Below are positions 1 to 7,561 of a DNA stretch of 64,000 nt, one piece after another (within the stretch, counting starts at the first letter, position 1; every line of letters starts with the position of its first letter). Origin of the DNA: JALSNL01 sp036479585 (lineage in GTDB: Bacteria > Bacteroidota > Ignavibacteria > Ignavibacteriales > Melioribacteraceae); assembly GCA_965224785.1 (NCBI GenBank), contig OZ245062.1, positions 2,728,001 through 2,792,000 of the forward strand, written 5' to 3'. Below the pieces are notes generated by a model. It was not told the origin of the DNA and searched no databases. It worked only from the letters and a program-made list of their open reading frames with translations. Position numbers and translations under genes: made by a program.

Positions 1-46
1 AAAGTATGCTTAAGTAATCTGTTAATGTTGGTTTATGTTCTATCAA
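1..46 (-). CDS. 5' edge of a probable polysaccharide chain-length (Wzz-type) protein, cut by the window
   Basis: Reading leftward from a TTG at 44-46 there is an open frame (M)IEHKPTLTDYLSIL running off the window edge, with an AGGAT-like ribosome site upstream. The short N-terminus looks like the start of Wzz/tyrosine-kinase chain-length proteins, which often follow SLBB export genes as this one does. Only 15 codons are visible, so both the start and the identity are guesses from context. Confidence 0.3.
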   Translation of the reverse strand, partial: MIEHKPTLTDYLSIL

Positions 47-74
47 AATGTTTTATCCTATAAAAAAAATTATT

Positions 75-1580
75 CTATTTACTTGAAACTTGAGTAGCAA
101 GTATAATTAGTGTTGCCACTGTACCAATAATACTTGCAATGGATCCAACTCTTCTAAGGTAAAAATCAAAACTTTTTGGAGGATCTTTTTTTACATAAAT
201 ATAATCTCCAGCTTCAATCTTTTCTGAATCTTCAACATCTATATTAATCCACTCTCTAGTTTTACCTTTTATCAAAAATATTTCACCTTCTCCGTAAGCA
301 ATTTCAGTTAGTCCACCAGCTTCTGCAATATAATCTTTAATTGTTTTTTCGCTAGTATATTTATAGTTGCCAATTTTTGCAACTCCTCCCCAAACATAAA
401 CATCATGTTTCTTTTCGGGAATTACAATTACATCTTTATCTTGAATTAAATAATTGCTCTCATAAGATGATGGGTTGGTAAGATTTGATAAATCAATTTG
501 GGAGTAACCATCTAATGCTCTTAATGAATTGTCAATATTAAAAAATAAAGTATCTTCTAATGTTAAATCTGCTGACCTATACATTTTAAGAAGTTCGTGT
601 CTTTTAGAATTCAATATTTTTTGTTCTTCTTCCAAGGTCAGTTTCGTACCACTCATCGAAGCTTCAAAAGCTTCTTTTTGTAGAACTGAAATTGTATTAG
701 AATTTCTAATTAATTCAGAAAAGCCAAGTGATGCTTGATTTGTAAAACCACCAGCTTTTTGTATTACTTCTTTAAGAGTTGTTTTATTTTTTGTTACATA
801 TATTTTCCCAGGTCTATTTACTTCCCCTAGAACTAAAACACTATAATCTCTTTTTTTGTTTGCATCGGCTAAAATTCTAATTCTATCTCCTCGCTGCAAT
901 ATAGGGTTCTCAGAAATTTTAACTTTTAGAATTTCTTCCATAAGTCCATCATACGAAAGTCTTGATATACTTACACTATCTACAGACAAGTATGATGAAT
1001 TTAATCCTTGTGCAATTAGAATTGCATCAGATAATTTCTCACCTTCAACAAATTGAAATTTGATTTCCTTATTTACTGCTCCAGAAATATCAACAAAATT
1101 TCTTACTAAATCTAAGGGAGGGAATATTATTACATCATCATTTTTGAGATAAGGATTATATTCAAAGTTACCTGTAAGTCTAAATTTTACTAAATCTATG
1201 CTAATCTTTTCACCAGAAAACCTTTTAAGAATAATATTTCTTTTTGAATATTCATTAATACTAGTTTTGATAATACCCAAAAGTTTTTCATCGGGAGTAC
1301 TTCTAAGTAGCTCGGCTTTATAAGTTGTAAAAATTCTTGTAATAAGCTGGTCAACTCTTTCAGTCCTTGATGCCGGATATGTTCCGCTAATTGGAAAGTC
1401 TCCTCCAAGAGTTACATTAATTAAAGTTAACATTTCCAAACTAGATGAACTACTTTTATCAGATGAGAATTGTGCATTTATTTCATTTAGAAAAAATGAA
1501 GATAAAAGAATTACTACTACCCAAATATAATTTTTAAACAAATTTTCATTTCCCATATTGTTGTTGATAATACTTTCCAC
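75..1580 (-). CDS. SLBB-domain polysaccharide export protein
   Basis: A 501-residue envelope protein for exopolysaccharide or capsule export. A signal peptide follows MGNENLF (residues 9-37, hydrophobic core VVVILLSSFFL). After about residue 160 come three SLBB-like segments containing the motifs SGAVNKEIKF, LGEVNRPGKIYV and WGGVAKIGNY, each followed by an AGG or QGL motif. A hydrophobic helix (about 475-497) sits near the C-terminus, which resembles the membrane-crossing helix of Wza-type channels. I do not see a clear N-terminal polysaccharide-export domain (PF02563), so it may be a variant or an accessory SLBB protein. It starts 8 bases after the DUF2442 gene and is in an operon with rfbB. 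The family call is firm; the transported polymer is unknown. Confidence 0.8.
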   Translation of the reverse strand: MESIINNNMGNENLFKNYIWVVVILLSSFFLNEINAQFSSDKSSSSSLEMLTLINVTLGGDFPISGTYPASRTERVDQLITRIFTTYKAELLRSTPDEKLLGIIKTSINEYSKRNIILKRFSGEKISIDLVKFRLTGNFEYNPYLKNDDVIIFPPLDLVRNFVDISGAVNKEIKFQFVEGEKLSDAILIAQGLNSSYLSVDSVSISRLSYDGLMEEILKVKISENPILQRGDRIRILADANKKRDYSVLVLGEVNRPGKIYVTKNKTTLKEVIQKAGGFTNQASLGFSELIRNSNTISVLQKEAFEASMSGTKLTLEEEQKILNSKRHELLKMYRSADLTLEDTLFFNIDNSLRALDGYSQIDLSNLTNPSSYESNYLIQDKDVIVIPEKKHDVYVWGGVAKIGNYKYTSEKTIKDYIAEAGGLTEIAYGEGEIFLIKGKTREWINIDVEDSEKIEAGDYIYVKKDPPKSFDFYLRRVGSIASIIGTVATLIILATQVSSK

Positions 1581-1588
1581 GACAACTA

Positions 1589-1825
1589 TTAAATATTTCG
1601 TCCAATCTCATACAAAAATTCTGGTGCAAAATCTGCTCCATTCTTCCATTCAATTGTATTGTGCGAAATAAAAAAGTCTTTGAATATTTCCTTGTTTTTG
1701 AGCGGCTCAAAAATCTCACCATCCAATTCATTTGTTAAATCAACTTTTTTGGTTTCATTATTATTGAACTTTAATTTCAGTATATAACCTTCTAAATATA
1801 CTGCTTCATCTACATGTAAAAACAT
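1589..1825 (-). CDS. DUF2442 family small protein
   Basis: A 78-residue protein, MFLHVDEAVYLEGYILKLKF onward, with the typical DUF2442 pattern: an N-terminal segment on how the residue chain is read ('y.L.l.F.ng..k.vDl'), then E-I-F-E-P-L and a C-terminal tail 'tieWkNGaDfAPEFLYE'. I chose the ATG at 1823-1825 because AAGGAG lies just upstream; the frame is open to 1891 but that longer reading lies inside the DUF4160 gene. With this start it begins 11 bases after the DUF4160 stop. DUF2442 is often found beside DUF4160 in bacterial genomes; a toxin-antitoxin role has been suggested but the biochemical function is not established. Confidence 0.8.
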   Translation of the reverse strand: MFLHVDEAVYLEGYILKLKFNNNETKKVDLTNELDGEIFEPLKNKEIFKDFFISHNTIEWKNGADFAPEFLYEIGRNI

Positions 1826-1836
1826 TACTATTCTCC

Positions 1837-2094
1837 TTATGCTAAAGGTGGAATTTTCACTAAACTTTTTCTGTCTTGTGCTAAAGTCCAATCGTAAAGT
1901 AATTCTTTTTTATATAACTCTAACCATTCAAATATCATTCTTAATGCTCTTTTTGACATCTGCCCTTTAACAACTCCAGTTTCAATATCAACTGAAATTT
2001 CATAATCTTGATAAATTGCATGAAAATGTGGAGGATTATGTTCTCTGTAATTCATTGTTATTACAATTCCATAAAACCTACTAATTTCGGGCAT
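1837..2094 (-). CDS. DUF4160 family small protein
   Basis: An 85-residue protein with the DUF4160 hallmarks: 'MPEISRFYGIVITMNYREHNPPHFHA' (the E-H-x-P-P-H-F-H-A core at about residues 18-26), then 'Y.DYEISVDIETG', and a C-terminal helix 'R.l..i.eWlelyk.ELl.dW'. AGGAG is present upstream of the ATG. It lies 12 bases after rfbB and just before its usual partner DUF2442. The histidine-rich HxPPHFHA motif could bind metal or nucleic acid, but this is unproven. The pair is a common accessory cassette; its insertion inside a polysaccharide operon is unusual. Confidence 0.85.
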   Translation of the reverse strand: MPEISRFYGIVITMNYREHNPPHFHAIYQDYEISVDIETGVVKGQMSKRALRMIFEWLELYKKELLYDWTLAQDRKSLVKIPPLA

Positions 2095-2106
2095 TAGATT
2101 TTGCTC

Positions 2107-3117
2107 CTACTTATTATACTGAACTTTATAATAATCTTGATAATCTCCACTAATAATATTTTCCCACCAATTTTTATTTCCCAAGTACCAATCTATAGTT
2201 TTTTCCATTGCATTTGCAAAGTCAAATTTGGGTGACCAACCAAGTTCATTCTGGATTTTTGATGAATCAATTGCATAACGTCTGTCGTGTCCTAATCTGT
2301 CTTGCACATACTCAATTAGGGTTTCGTCCTTACCCAGTTTAGCCAAGATCAGTTTTACAATTTCTATGTTTGGCATTTCTGTACTTGCACCAATGTTGTA
2401 AACTTCTCCTACTCTTCCTTTTTCTAAAACCATTTCTATTGCTTTGTTATGGTCCAACACATAAATCCAATCTCGAATGTTCATCCCATCACCATAAACC
2501 GGAAGCTTCTTATTATTTAATGCATTAATAATCATCAAAGGAATTAGCTTTTCTGGAAATTGAAGTTGACCATAATTGTTTGAGCATCTTGTTATCACAA
2601 CCGGTAAACCGTAAGTATGATAAAAAGAAAGTGCCATTAAATCCGCTGAAGCTTTGCTTGATGAATATGGACTGTTTGGAGAAAGTGGAGTTTGTTCAGT
2701 GAACAATCCTTCAGCTCCCAAGCTTCCGTAAACTTCATCTGTTGAAACTTGAAGAAATTTTTCTACTTCATATCTTCTTGCAGCTTCCAAAAGTACATTT
2801 GTTCCAATTACGTTTGTTTGGAAAAATATTTCCGAACCAAGTATGCTTCTATCTACATGAGACTCTGCAGCAAAGTTTACTACATATTTTATAGAATACT
2901 CTTTAAATTGATAGTCAATTAATTCTGCATTAGTTATATCACCTTTTACAAAATTATATTTTTTGTTCTTTTCAATATCTTTAAGATTTTCTAGATTTCC
3001 GGCATAGGTTAGTTTATCAATATTAATAATATTTACATCATCTCGTTCATTTAAGATTGAGTTAATAAAATTACTTCCTATAAATCCGGCTCCTCCAGTT
3101 ACTAAAATATTTTTCAT
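2107..3117 (-). CDS. rfbB: dTDP-glucose 4,6-dehydratase
   Basis: Cytosolic short-chain dehydrogenase-type enzyme (336 residues, the usual length) that converts dTDP-D-glucose to dTDP-4-keto-6-deoxyglucose, the first committed step toward dTDP-rhamnose and related deoxysugars. Visible: the NAD-binding GGAGFIGS near residue 8, the catalytic STDEVYG segment (Thr-Asp-Glu triad, about 125-131) and the YSSSKAS motif (Tyr-x3-Lys), followed by RCSNNYG. It heads the operon with DUF4160, DUF2442 and the SLBB export gene, so its sugar probably goes into the exported polymer. rfbA, rfbC and rfbD are not in the window. Confidence 0.95.
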   Translation of the reverse strand: MKNILVTGGAGFIGSNFINSILNERDDVNIINIDKLTYAGNLENLKDIEKNKKYNFVKGDITNAELIDYQFKEYSIKYVVNFAAESHVDRSILGSEIFFQTNVIGTNVLLEAARRYEVEKFLQVSTDEVYGSLGAEGLFTEQTPLSPNSPYSSSKASADLMALSFYHTYGLPVVITRCSNNYGQLQFPEKLIPLMIINALNNKKLPVYGDGMNIRDWIYVLDHNKAIEMVLEKGRVGEVYNIGASTEMPNIEIVKLILAKLGKDETLIEYVQDRLGHDRRYAIDSSKIQNELGWSPKFDFANAMEKTIDWYLGNKNWWENIISGDYQDYYKVQYNK

Positions 3118-3183
3118 GTGTTTCTTGTAAGGTGAATCTTCAGTTAACTTTTTAGATAACTAGATTCGATTAGTTCCCAAAGA

Positions 3184-3202
3184 CAATACTGTTACAGTAT
3201 AT
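3184..3202. promoter_or_regulatory. Short dyad upstream of rfbB
   Basis: The perfect inverted repeat ATACTG-TTA-CAGTAT (3186-3200) lies about 70 bases upstream of the rfbB start, in the 156-base spacer. It could be an operator for the polysaccharide operon or part of a weak terminator of the upstream gene; there is no T-run, which favours an operator. Function is inferred only from position. Confidence 0.25.
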
Positions 3203-3273
3203 TTATATATAGTTTTCGAAGATTATCAGTCTCCGTTAAAACTACGCCAAGACAAACTACTCCGCGTTAAGTA

Positions 3274-4005
3274 TTAAAAAGCAAAAAGTCCTACATAAAT
3301 TCCGGATTGAATAAAAAAGGAATTTCCATAAAAACTAGATGGAACATTATTCAGTTTTTTTTCATTTCCAGTTTCCCAACTATCACCAAAAGTGAATTGA
3401 TAACCAAGTCCACCTCTAAGTGCTATGAATCTATTTATAGGAATATCAACATTAATTGTTGGAGATACTAAATAAAATGAATTGTTCATCAAAATACTTT
3501 TGTTACTAATTTCCTTATTATCTTTTATATTGTTCCAAATATTTCCCCAGTCAAAAGTTCCGTTATTTTGGAATATATTTAGTTCAAGTTCTCCGCCGCC
3601 TAACATAACCCCAGCTGAGAGAGCCATATTTTTAACAAATGGCATAGTATATTCAATTGTAAAAGCTCCGCCACTTAAAGAATATATTACTTCATTTTCT
3701 ACGTTTCCATTTTTTGTTAAGGAAGATTGTGACCCCCCAAAACCAATTCCACCAAATCTTAAGTTATCAATAATCATTACATAGATATATCCGCCTCCAC
3801 CAGGAGCATAAATTGGGCCACTTAGTTCATCCATTCCTAGAGTTTCAAGATTGCTATTTACATCATCAAAATTTGGCAATAAAATAACTGGAGAAAAACC
3901 AACAGCCCCTCCAAATTTTGCAATCCATCCAATTTGACTTTCTAACTGTCCGTAAGAAATTATATTGATAAGTAGTATTATTGAAAATATTTTTTTCATA
4001 TTCAT
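3274..4005 (-). CDS. Predicted outer-membrane or periplasmic protein, unknown function
   Basis: A 243-residue exported protein. It has a signal peptide (KKIFSIILLINIISYGQ, cleavage probably after YG) and then alternating hydrophobic and glycine-rich strands (GGAVGFSP, GGGGYIYVMI, RFGGIGFGGSQ, LSGGAFTIEY, LSAGVMLGGGELELN, LRGGLGYQFTFGD) ending in a phenylalanine (GLFAF), as in small beta-barrels. I do not recognise a named family. It lies downstream of ftsZ, separated by a structured spacer, and is unlikely to be part of the division operon. Confidence 0.7.
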   Translation of the reverse strand: MNMKKIFSIILLINIISYGQLESQIGWIAKFGGAVGFSPVILLPNFDDVNSNLETLGMDELSGPIYAPGGGGYIYVMIIDNLRFGGIGFGGSQSSLTKNGNVENEVIYSLSGGAFTIEYTMPFVKNMALSAGVMLGGGELELNIFQNNGTFDWGNIWNNIKDNKEISNKSILMNNSFYLVSPTINVDIPINRFIALRGGLGYQFTFGDSWETGNEKKLNNVPSSFYGNSFFIQSGIYVGLFAF

Positions 4006-4029
4006 TCTTTAATTTTTAGCAAAGAAAGG

Positions 4030-4054
4030 TAACAATTATTAGACATAATTGTTA
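4030..4054. terminator. Perfect 10-bp hairpin in the spacer after ftsZ
   Basis: The arms TAACAATTAT (4030-4039) and ATAATTGTTA (4045-4054) pair perfectly around a 5-base loop. It sits between the long hairpin after ftsZ and the start of the downstream outer-membrane gene, so on the minus strand it is in that gene's leader. It is very AT-rich and might equally be an operator. Confidence 0.35.
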
Positions 4055-4058
4055 TTAA

Positions 4059-4134
4059 AAAAGGCTGCTAAGATTTCCTAAAAAGGTAATTGCCGAAACT
4101 ACCACAACAAGGAGAAAATCAAAGACAGCCTTTT
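4059..4134 (-). terminator. Branched hairpin after ftsZ, probable dcw operon terminator
   Basis: On the minus strand, AAAAGGCTG (4126-4134) pairs with CAGCCTTTT (4059-4067), enclosing about 58 bases that contain a second hairpin GGTAGTT-TCGGC-AATTACC (4085-4103). A run of six T follows the closing arm. The outer stem plus T-run looks like an intrinsic terminator for the dcw operon, but the large internal structure is more elaborate than a simple terminator and could be an RNA element. Confidence 0.5.
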
Positions 4135-4146
4135 AATATTAAAGTA

Positions 4147-4173
4147 CTTAAAGTGTCTAAAGTGTCTAAAGTT
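4147..4173. repeat. Three 9-nt tandem repeats downstream of ftsZ
   Basis: The unit TCTAAAGTG is repeated (cTTAAAGTG, TCTAAAGTG, TCTAAAGTT) immediately after the ftsZ stop codon, and the related ACTTAAAGT occurs again at about 4180. Purpose unknown; it may be simple slippage sequence. Confidence 0.5.
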
Positions 4174-4202
4174 AAAAATACTTAAAGTTTCAAACGATTA
4201 TT

Positions 4203-5507
4203 TTAGTCCATCATCATTCTTAAAAAGTTTGAACCACCTTTATTTTTTTTCTGTTCATTATTTTCTTCAGACTCTACTTTATCAAATGCATCTAGCTGCT
4301 CTTGATTATTTTTCCAATTATATCCGCTAGTTGTAATATCTTTCTCATTTGATATTTTTTTATCTATGTCTTTATTTTTATTAGTTCTAAGAAAAGTTGG
4401 TATCTCAAGTTCTTTTGGATCCGTTGGAATTGTAGGATTTGGATCAGTAGAAATATTTTCTACCGTATAACCAGCAAACTTGTTATCATCCTCCTCTTCA
4501 ATTTCATTTGACTTTGCAACAAACGTATTTTCAGTTTGATCCTTGCTTCCAAATCCGGTAGCAATTACTGTATAGGAAACATCTTCATTCATCTCTTCTT
4601 TAATTACTAAACCAAATATTACATTAGCTTCTTCTCCAGCAGCTTCGTAAATAACTTTGTTTCCTTCATCAATTTCTTCCATAGTTAAATCAGCAGAGCT
4701 AGTAACATTTAGTAAAATATTTTTTGCACCTTTAATACTAATTCCATCTAGCAATGGTGATGATATAGCTTTTTGAGCGGCTTCAACAGCTCTGTTTTCT
4801 CCGGTAGCAGTTCCTGCTCCCATTAAAGCTTCGCCACTTGAATTCATTACAGCACGTACATCTGCAAAATCAACATTAATAATACCGGTTACAGTTATTA
4901 TATCTGCAATTCCTCTTGTTGCTTCGTAAAGAACTTCGTTTGGTTTATCAAATGCAGCTATTGCAGAAATTGTAGTATCTAAAATATTAAGTAATCTATC
5001 GTTAGGAATAACTATTAGACTATCAACATTTCTTTTCAGTTCGGCAATACCCTCATCAGCATTTAGCATTCTTCTTTTACCTTCCCACTTAAATGGTTTT
5101 GTAACAATTCCAATTACTAAAATGCCAAGTGTTCTAGCTATTGAAGCTACCATTGGTGCTCCGCCAGTTCCGGTTCCTCCACCCATTCCCGCAGTAATAA
5201 AAACCATATCACTTCCTTCAAGAATTTGTGAAATTTTATCTCTATCTTCTTCCAATGCTTGTCTTCCAATTTCCGGGTCAGCACCAGCTCCCAATCCACG
5301 AGTAACGTTTGTACCTATTTGTATTTTGTGATGTGCATTACTTTTACCTAATACTTGAGCATCTGTATTTATTGCAACATACTCTACTCCGTCCAACCCA
5401 CGTTGCATCATGCTTTCAATTGCGTTGCAACCTCCACCACCAATGCCAACTACTTTTAGTTGTGCAGATTTTAAAGGCTCAAGATCAAGTGTTAAAAAAT
5501 TCGGCAT
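4203..5507 (-). CDS. ftsZ: Cell division GTPase FtsZ
   Basis: Tubulin-like GTPase that polymerises into the Z-ring at midcell. The nucleotide-binding GGGGCNA (about residue 23) and the tubulin signature GGGTGTGG (about 108-115) are present, as are NTD and the T7-loop region NVDFADV. The FtsA-binding IPTFLR motif, which usually ends the protein, lies at residues 369-374 and is followed by a charged 60-residue tail ending NFLRMMMD. It is the last gene of the dcw operon, 27 bases after ftsA. The 434 residues are longer than the approximately 380 of E. coli because of this tail. Confidence 0.98.
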   Translation of the reverse strand: MPNFLTLDLEPLKSAQLKVVGIGGGGCNAIESMMQRGLDGVEYVAINTDAQVLGKSNAHHKIQIGTNVTRGLGAGADPEIGRQALEEDRDKISQILEGSDMVFITAGMGGGTGTGGAPMVASIARTLGILVIGIVTKPFKWEGKRRMLNADEGIAELKRNVDSLIVIPNDRLLNILDTTISAIAAFDKPNEVLYEATRGIADIITVTGIINVDFADVRAVMNSSGEALMGAGTATGENRAVEAAQKAISSPLLDGISIKGAKNILLNVTSSADLTMEEIDEGNKVIYEAAGEEANVIFGLVIKEEMNEDVSYTVIATGFGSKDQTENTFVAKSNEIEEEDDNKFAGYTVENISTDPNPTIPTDPKELEIPTFLRTNKNKDIDKKISNEKDITTSGYNWKNNQEQLDAFDKVESEENNEQKKNKGGSNFLRMMMD

Positions 5508-5534
5508 ACTTCCTCCCTGTTGTTTTGTTGTTTG

Positions 5535-6794
5535 TTATAATTCATCAAAAAATTCTTGTACTCTTTTAAAAACATTTCCAACTTTTATATTTCCAATATT
5601 AAATTTTCCCATAGAGGATTTATTTTTGAAACCAAATGATGTTTGAGATGATGTAATTCCAGGAACACCTCTAATCAATCCGGCTAGTGTTGCAAACTCC
5701 GGGCTTTCAATTTCATCTGCTAACCCAGAACCTAAATCTAGTGGTACACCTATTCTTGTCGGTTGACCAAAAACATCTGCTGCTAAATCAGTAATTCCTT
5801 TTAAGAGCGAACCACCACCAGTTAAAACAATTCCTGCTTTTATTTTTTCTTTGAATTCTGATTGTCTAAGCTCATTATCAATCAACATAAAAAGTTCTTT
5901 CATTCTTACGTGAATTATTTGAGTAAGTAGTGAAATTGGAATTTTGATATTTCCTCTTGCACCTACTCCCTTAATATAAATGTCTTCTTCTTTTATGATT
6001 GCTTCGTCCAAAGCATAACCATATTCTTTTTTAAGCTTCTCTGCTTCTGCAGTAATAATTCCCAATGATTCTCTAATATCATTTGTTACTTGATTTCCGG
6101 CAATACCTATTACTTTTGTAAACTTTATAGTTTTGTCATGATAGACTGCTATATCGGTTGTCCCTCCACCAATATCTATAAGTGCAACGCCAAGATCTTT
6201 TTCACTATCATCCAAGACTGAAACACTAGAAGCTATTGGTTGTAAAATATAATCTTGTATATTATATCCAGCACGCTCTACAGATTTTCTAATATTTTGA
6301 ATTGCTGGTGTTGATGCCAACACAACATGGTTTAGAGCTTCCAAACGAGAGCCAGCCATTCCGATTGGGTTATCAATTCCACCCTGGTGATCTATAAAAA
6401 ATTCTTCTGGAATTATGTGAAGAATTTGTCTATCCTCTGGAATTCTAATTGTGTGGACATCTGCTTTTAATCTGTCTATATCAGATTGTTCAATTTCTTT
6501 ATCGTTGTTACTAATTGTAACATAGTTTCTATGTCTTAAACTTGTAATGTGTTCACCAGCAACACCAACGTTAACAGTCTTCACATCAATATCTGCTCTG
6601 TTTGATGCAAGGCTCATTGCTTCTCTAATTGCCTCAGCAGTTTTTGCAATGTTTGCTACCAGCCCTCTATTCAATCCAGCAGAAGGCGCTACACCAAAAC
6701 CTAGGATGTCAATTTTATCTTCAAATTGTTCGGCAATAACTGCACCTACTTTTGTAGTGCCTAAATCTAAACCGGCAATAATATTTTTTTTCAT
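5535..6794 (-). CDS. ftsA: Cell division protein FtsA
   Basis: Actin-like ATPase (419 residues) that tethers FtsZ to the inner membrane and recruits the divisome. Visible: the phosphate-1 loop GLDLGTTKVGA at residue 8, the phosphate-2 segment ALIDIGGGTTDIAV (about 208-221), the adenosine motif GIVLTGGGSLLKG (about 325), and a C-terminal amphipathic helix (NVFKRVQEFFDEL) that fits the membrane-targeting sequence. Its start overlaps the ftsQ stop by 4 bases, suggesting translational coupling. Confidence 0.97.
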   Translation of the reverse strand: MKKNIIAGLDLGTTKVGAVIAEQFEDKIDILGFGVAPSAGLNRGLVANIAKTAEAIREAMSLASNRADIDVKTVNVGVAGEHITSLRHRNYVTISNNDKEIEQSDIDRLKADVHTIRIPEDRQILHIIPEEFFIDHQGGIDNPIGMAGSRLEALNHVVLASTPAIQNIRKSVERAGYNIQDYILQPIASSVSVLDDSEKDLGVALIDIGGGTTDIAVYHDKTIKFTKVIGIAGNQVTNDIRESLGIITAEAEKLKKEYGYALDEAIIKEEDIYIKGVGARGNIKIPISLLTQIIHVRMKELFMLIDNELRQSEFKEKIKAGIVLTGGGSLLKGITDLAADVFGQPTRIGVPLDLGSGLADEIESPEFATLAGLIRGVPGITSSQTSFGFKNKSSMGKFNIGNIKVGNVFKRVQEFFDEL

Positions 6795-7561
6795 GTTCGT
6801 TCCTTCTTAGCAAGTGAATCGTTATCAAACCCCAAATAAACTAGGTTGTCAAATCTTAGATCTAAGTACTGTAAATAATTTTTTATTTTTTTATCCTTTA
6901 ACTCTTTAAGAACTTTTGAGAGATAAACAGTTTTTTTAACTTCATTGTTAAGACCAAATAAAACTGGAAATTTTATATTTGTTATATCTAGACTAATATT
7001 TTTACCATAGTTTAAATTTATACTTGAAATTTTTCTAAATAATTCTTCATCTACAAATTGTGCAGTAGTAATGATTGTCAGTGCTCTCATTAGTGATTCA
7101 TCATTTGTAACACTATTAAATAATTTAGTATTCTTTTTTTGTTTATAGTTTACTATTATTGGGACATCAACATTTATTGTATTTGGTAAAAATGGAATGA
7201 GTTGAGCGTTGGATGTAAGTAGTAGTTGCCCATTCTCCTTTAGTAGCATAGCTTCTATAGTTGTTTCATAAATTTGGACTTGAACTATTCCTCTTTCTTG
7301 AATTACCACATCTACATTTTTTATATAAGGATGCTTTTCCAGCCTATCATGTATCAAAGAAATATTAATATTAGATTCATATAACGAATCAAGCTTTGCA
7401 AATTTTATATAGTTTTCTTTTGGTAAATATTCATTCCCGGTAATTTCAATTTTATATATTTTATTGATTTCACTTCTGTTTAATGTAAGTGCAAGTGCAA
7501 GCAGTACACCTACAATTACCAACAACAAAACAATATGTTTGAACATTGAAAACTTTCTCAT
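6791..7561 (-). CDS. ftsQ: Cell division protein FtsQ/DivIB
   Basis: Single-pass inner-membrane divisome protein that links FtsL/FtsB-type partners and FtsI/FtsW. It has a short cytoplasmic N-terminus, one membrane helix (about 7-27, HIVLLLVIVGVLLALALTL), a POTRA-type domain starting IYKIEITGNEYLPKENY, then a beta domain. I prefer the ATG at 7561, which forms a TAATG junction with the murC stop; an ATG three codons upstream (7570) is also possible. About 256 residues is the normal size. The sequence is diverged, as is usual for FtsQ; position and architecture make the call. Confidence 0.88.
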   Translation of the reverse strand: MRKFSMFKHIVLLLVIVGVLLALALTLNRSEINKIYKIEITGNEYLPKENYIKFAKLDSLYESNINISLIHDRLEKHPYIKNVDVVIQERGIVQVQIYETTIEAMLLKENGQLLLTSNAQLIPFLPNTINVDVPIIVNYKQKKNTKLFNSVTNDESLMRALTIITTAQFVDEELFRKISSINLNYGKNISLDITNIKFPVLFGLNNEVKKTVYLSKVLKELKDKKIKNYLQYLDLRFDNLVYLGFDNDSLAKKERT

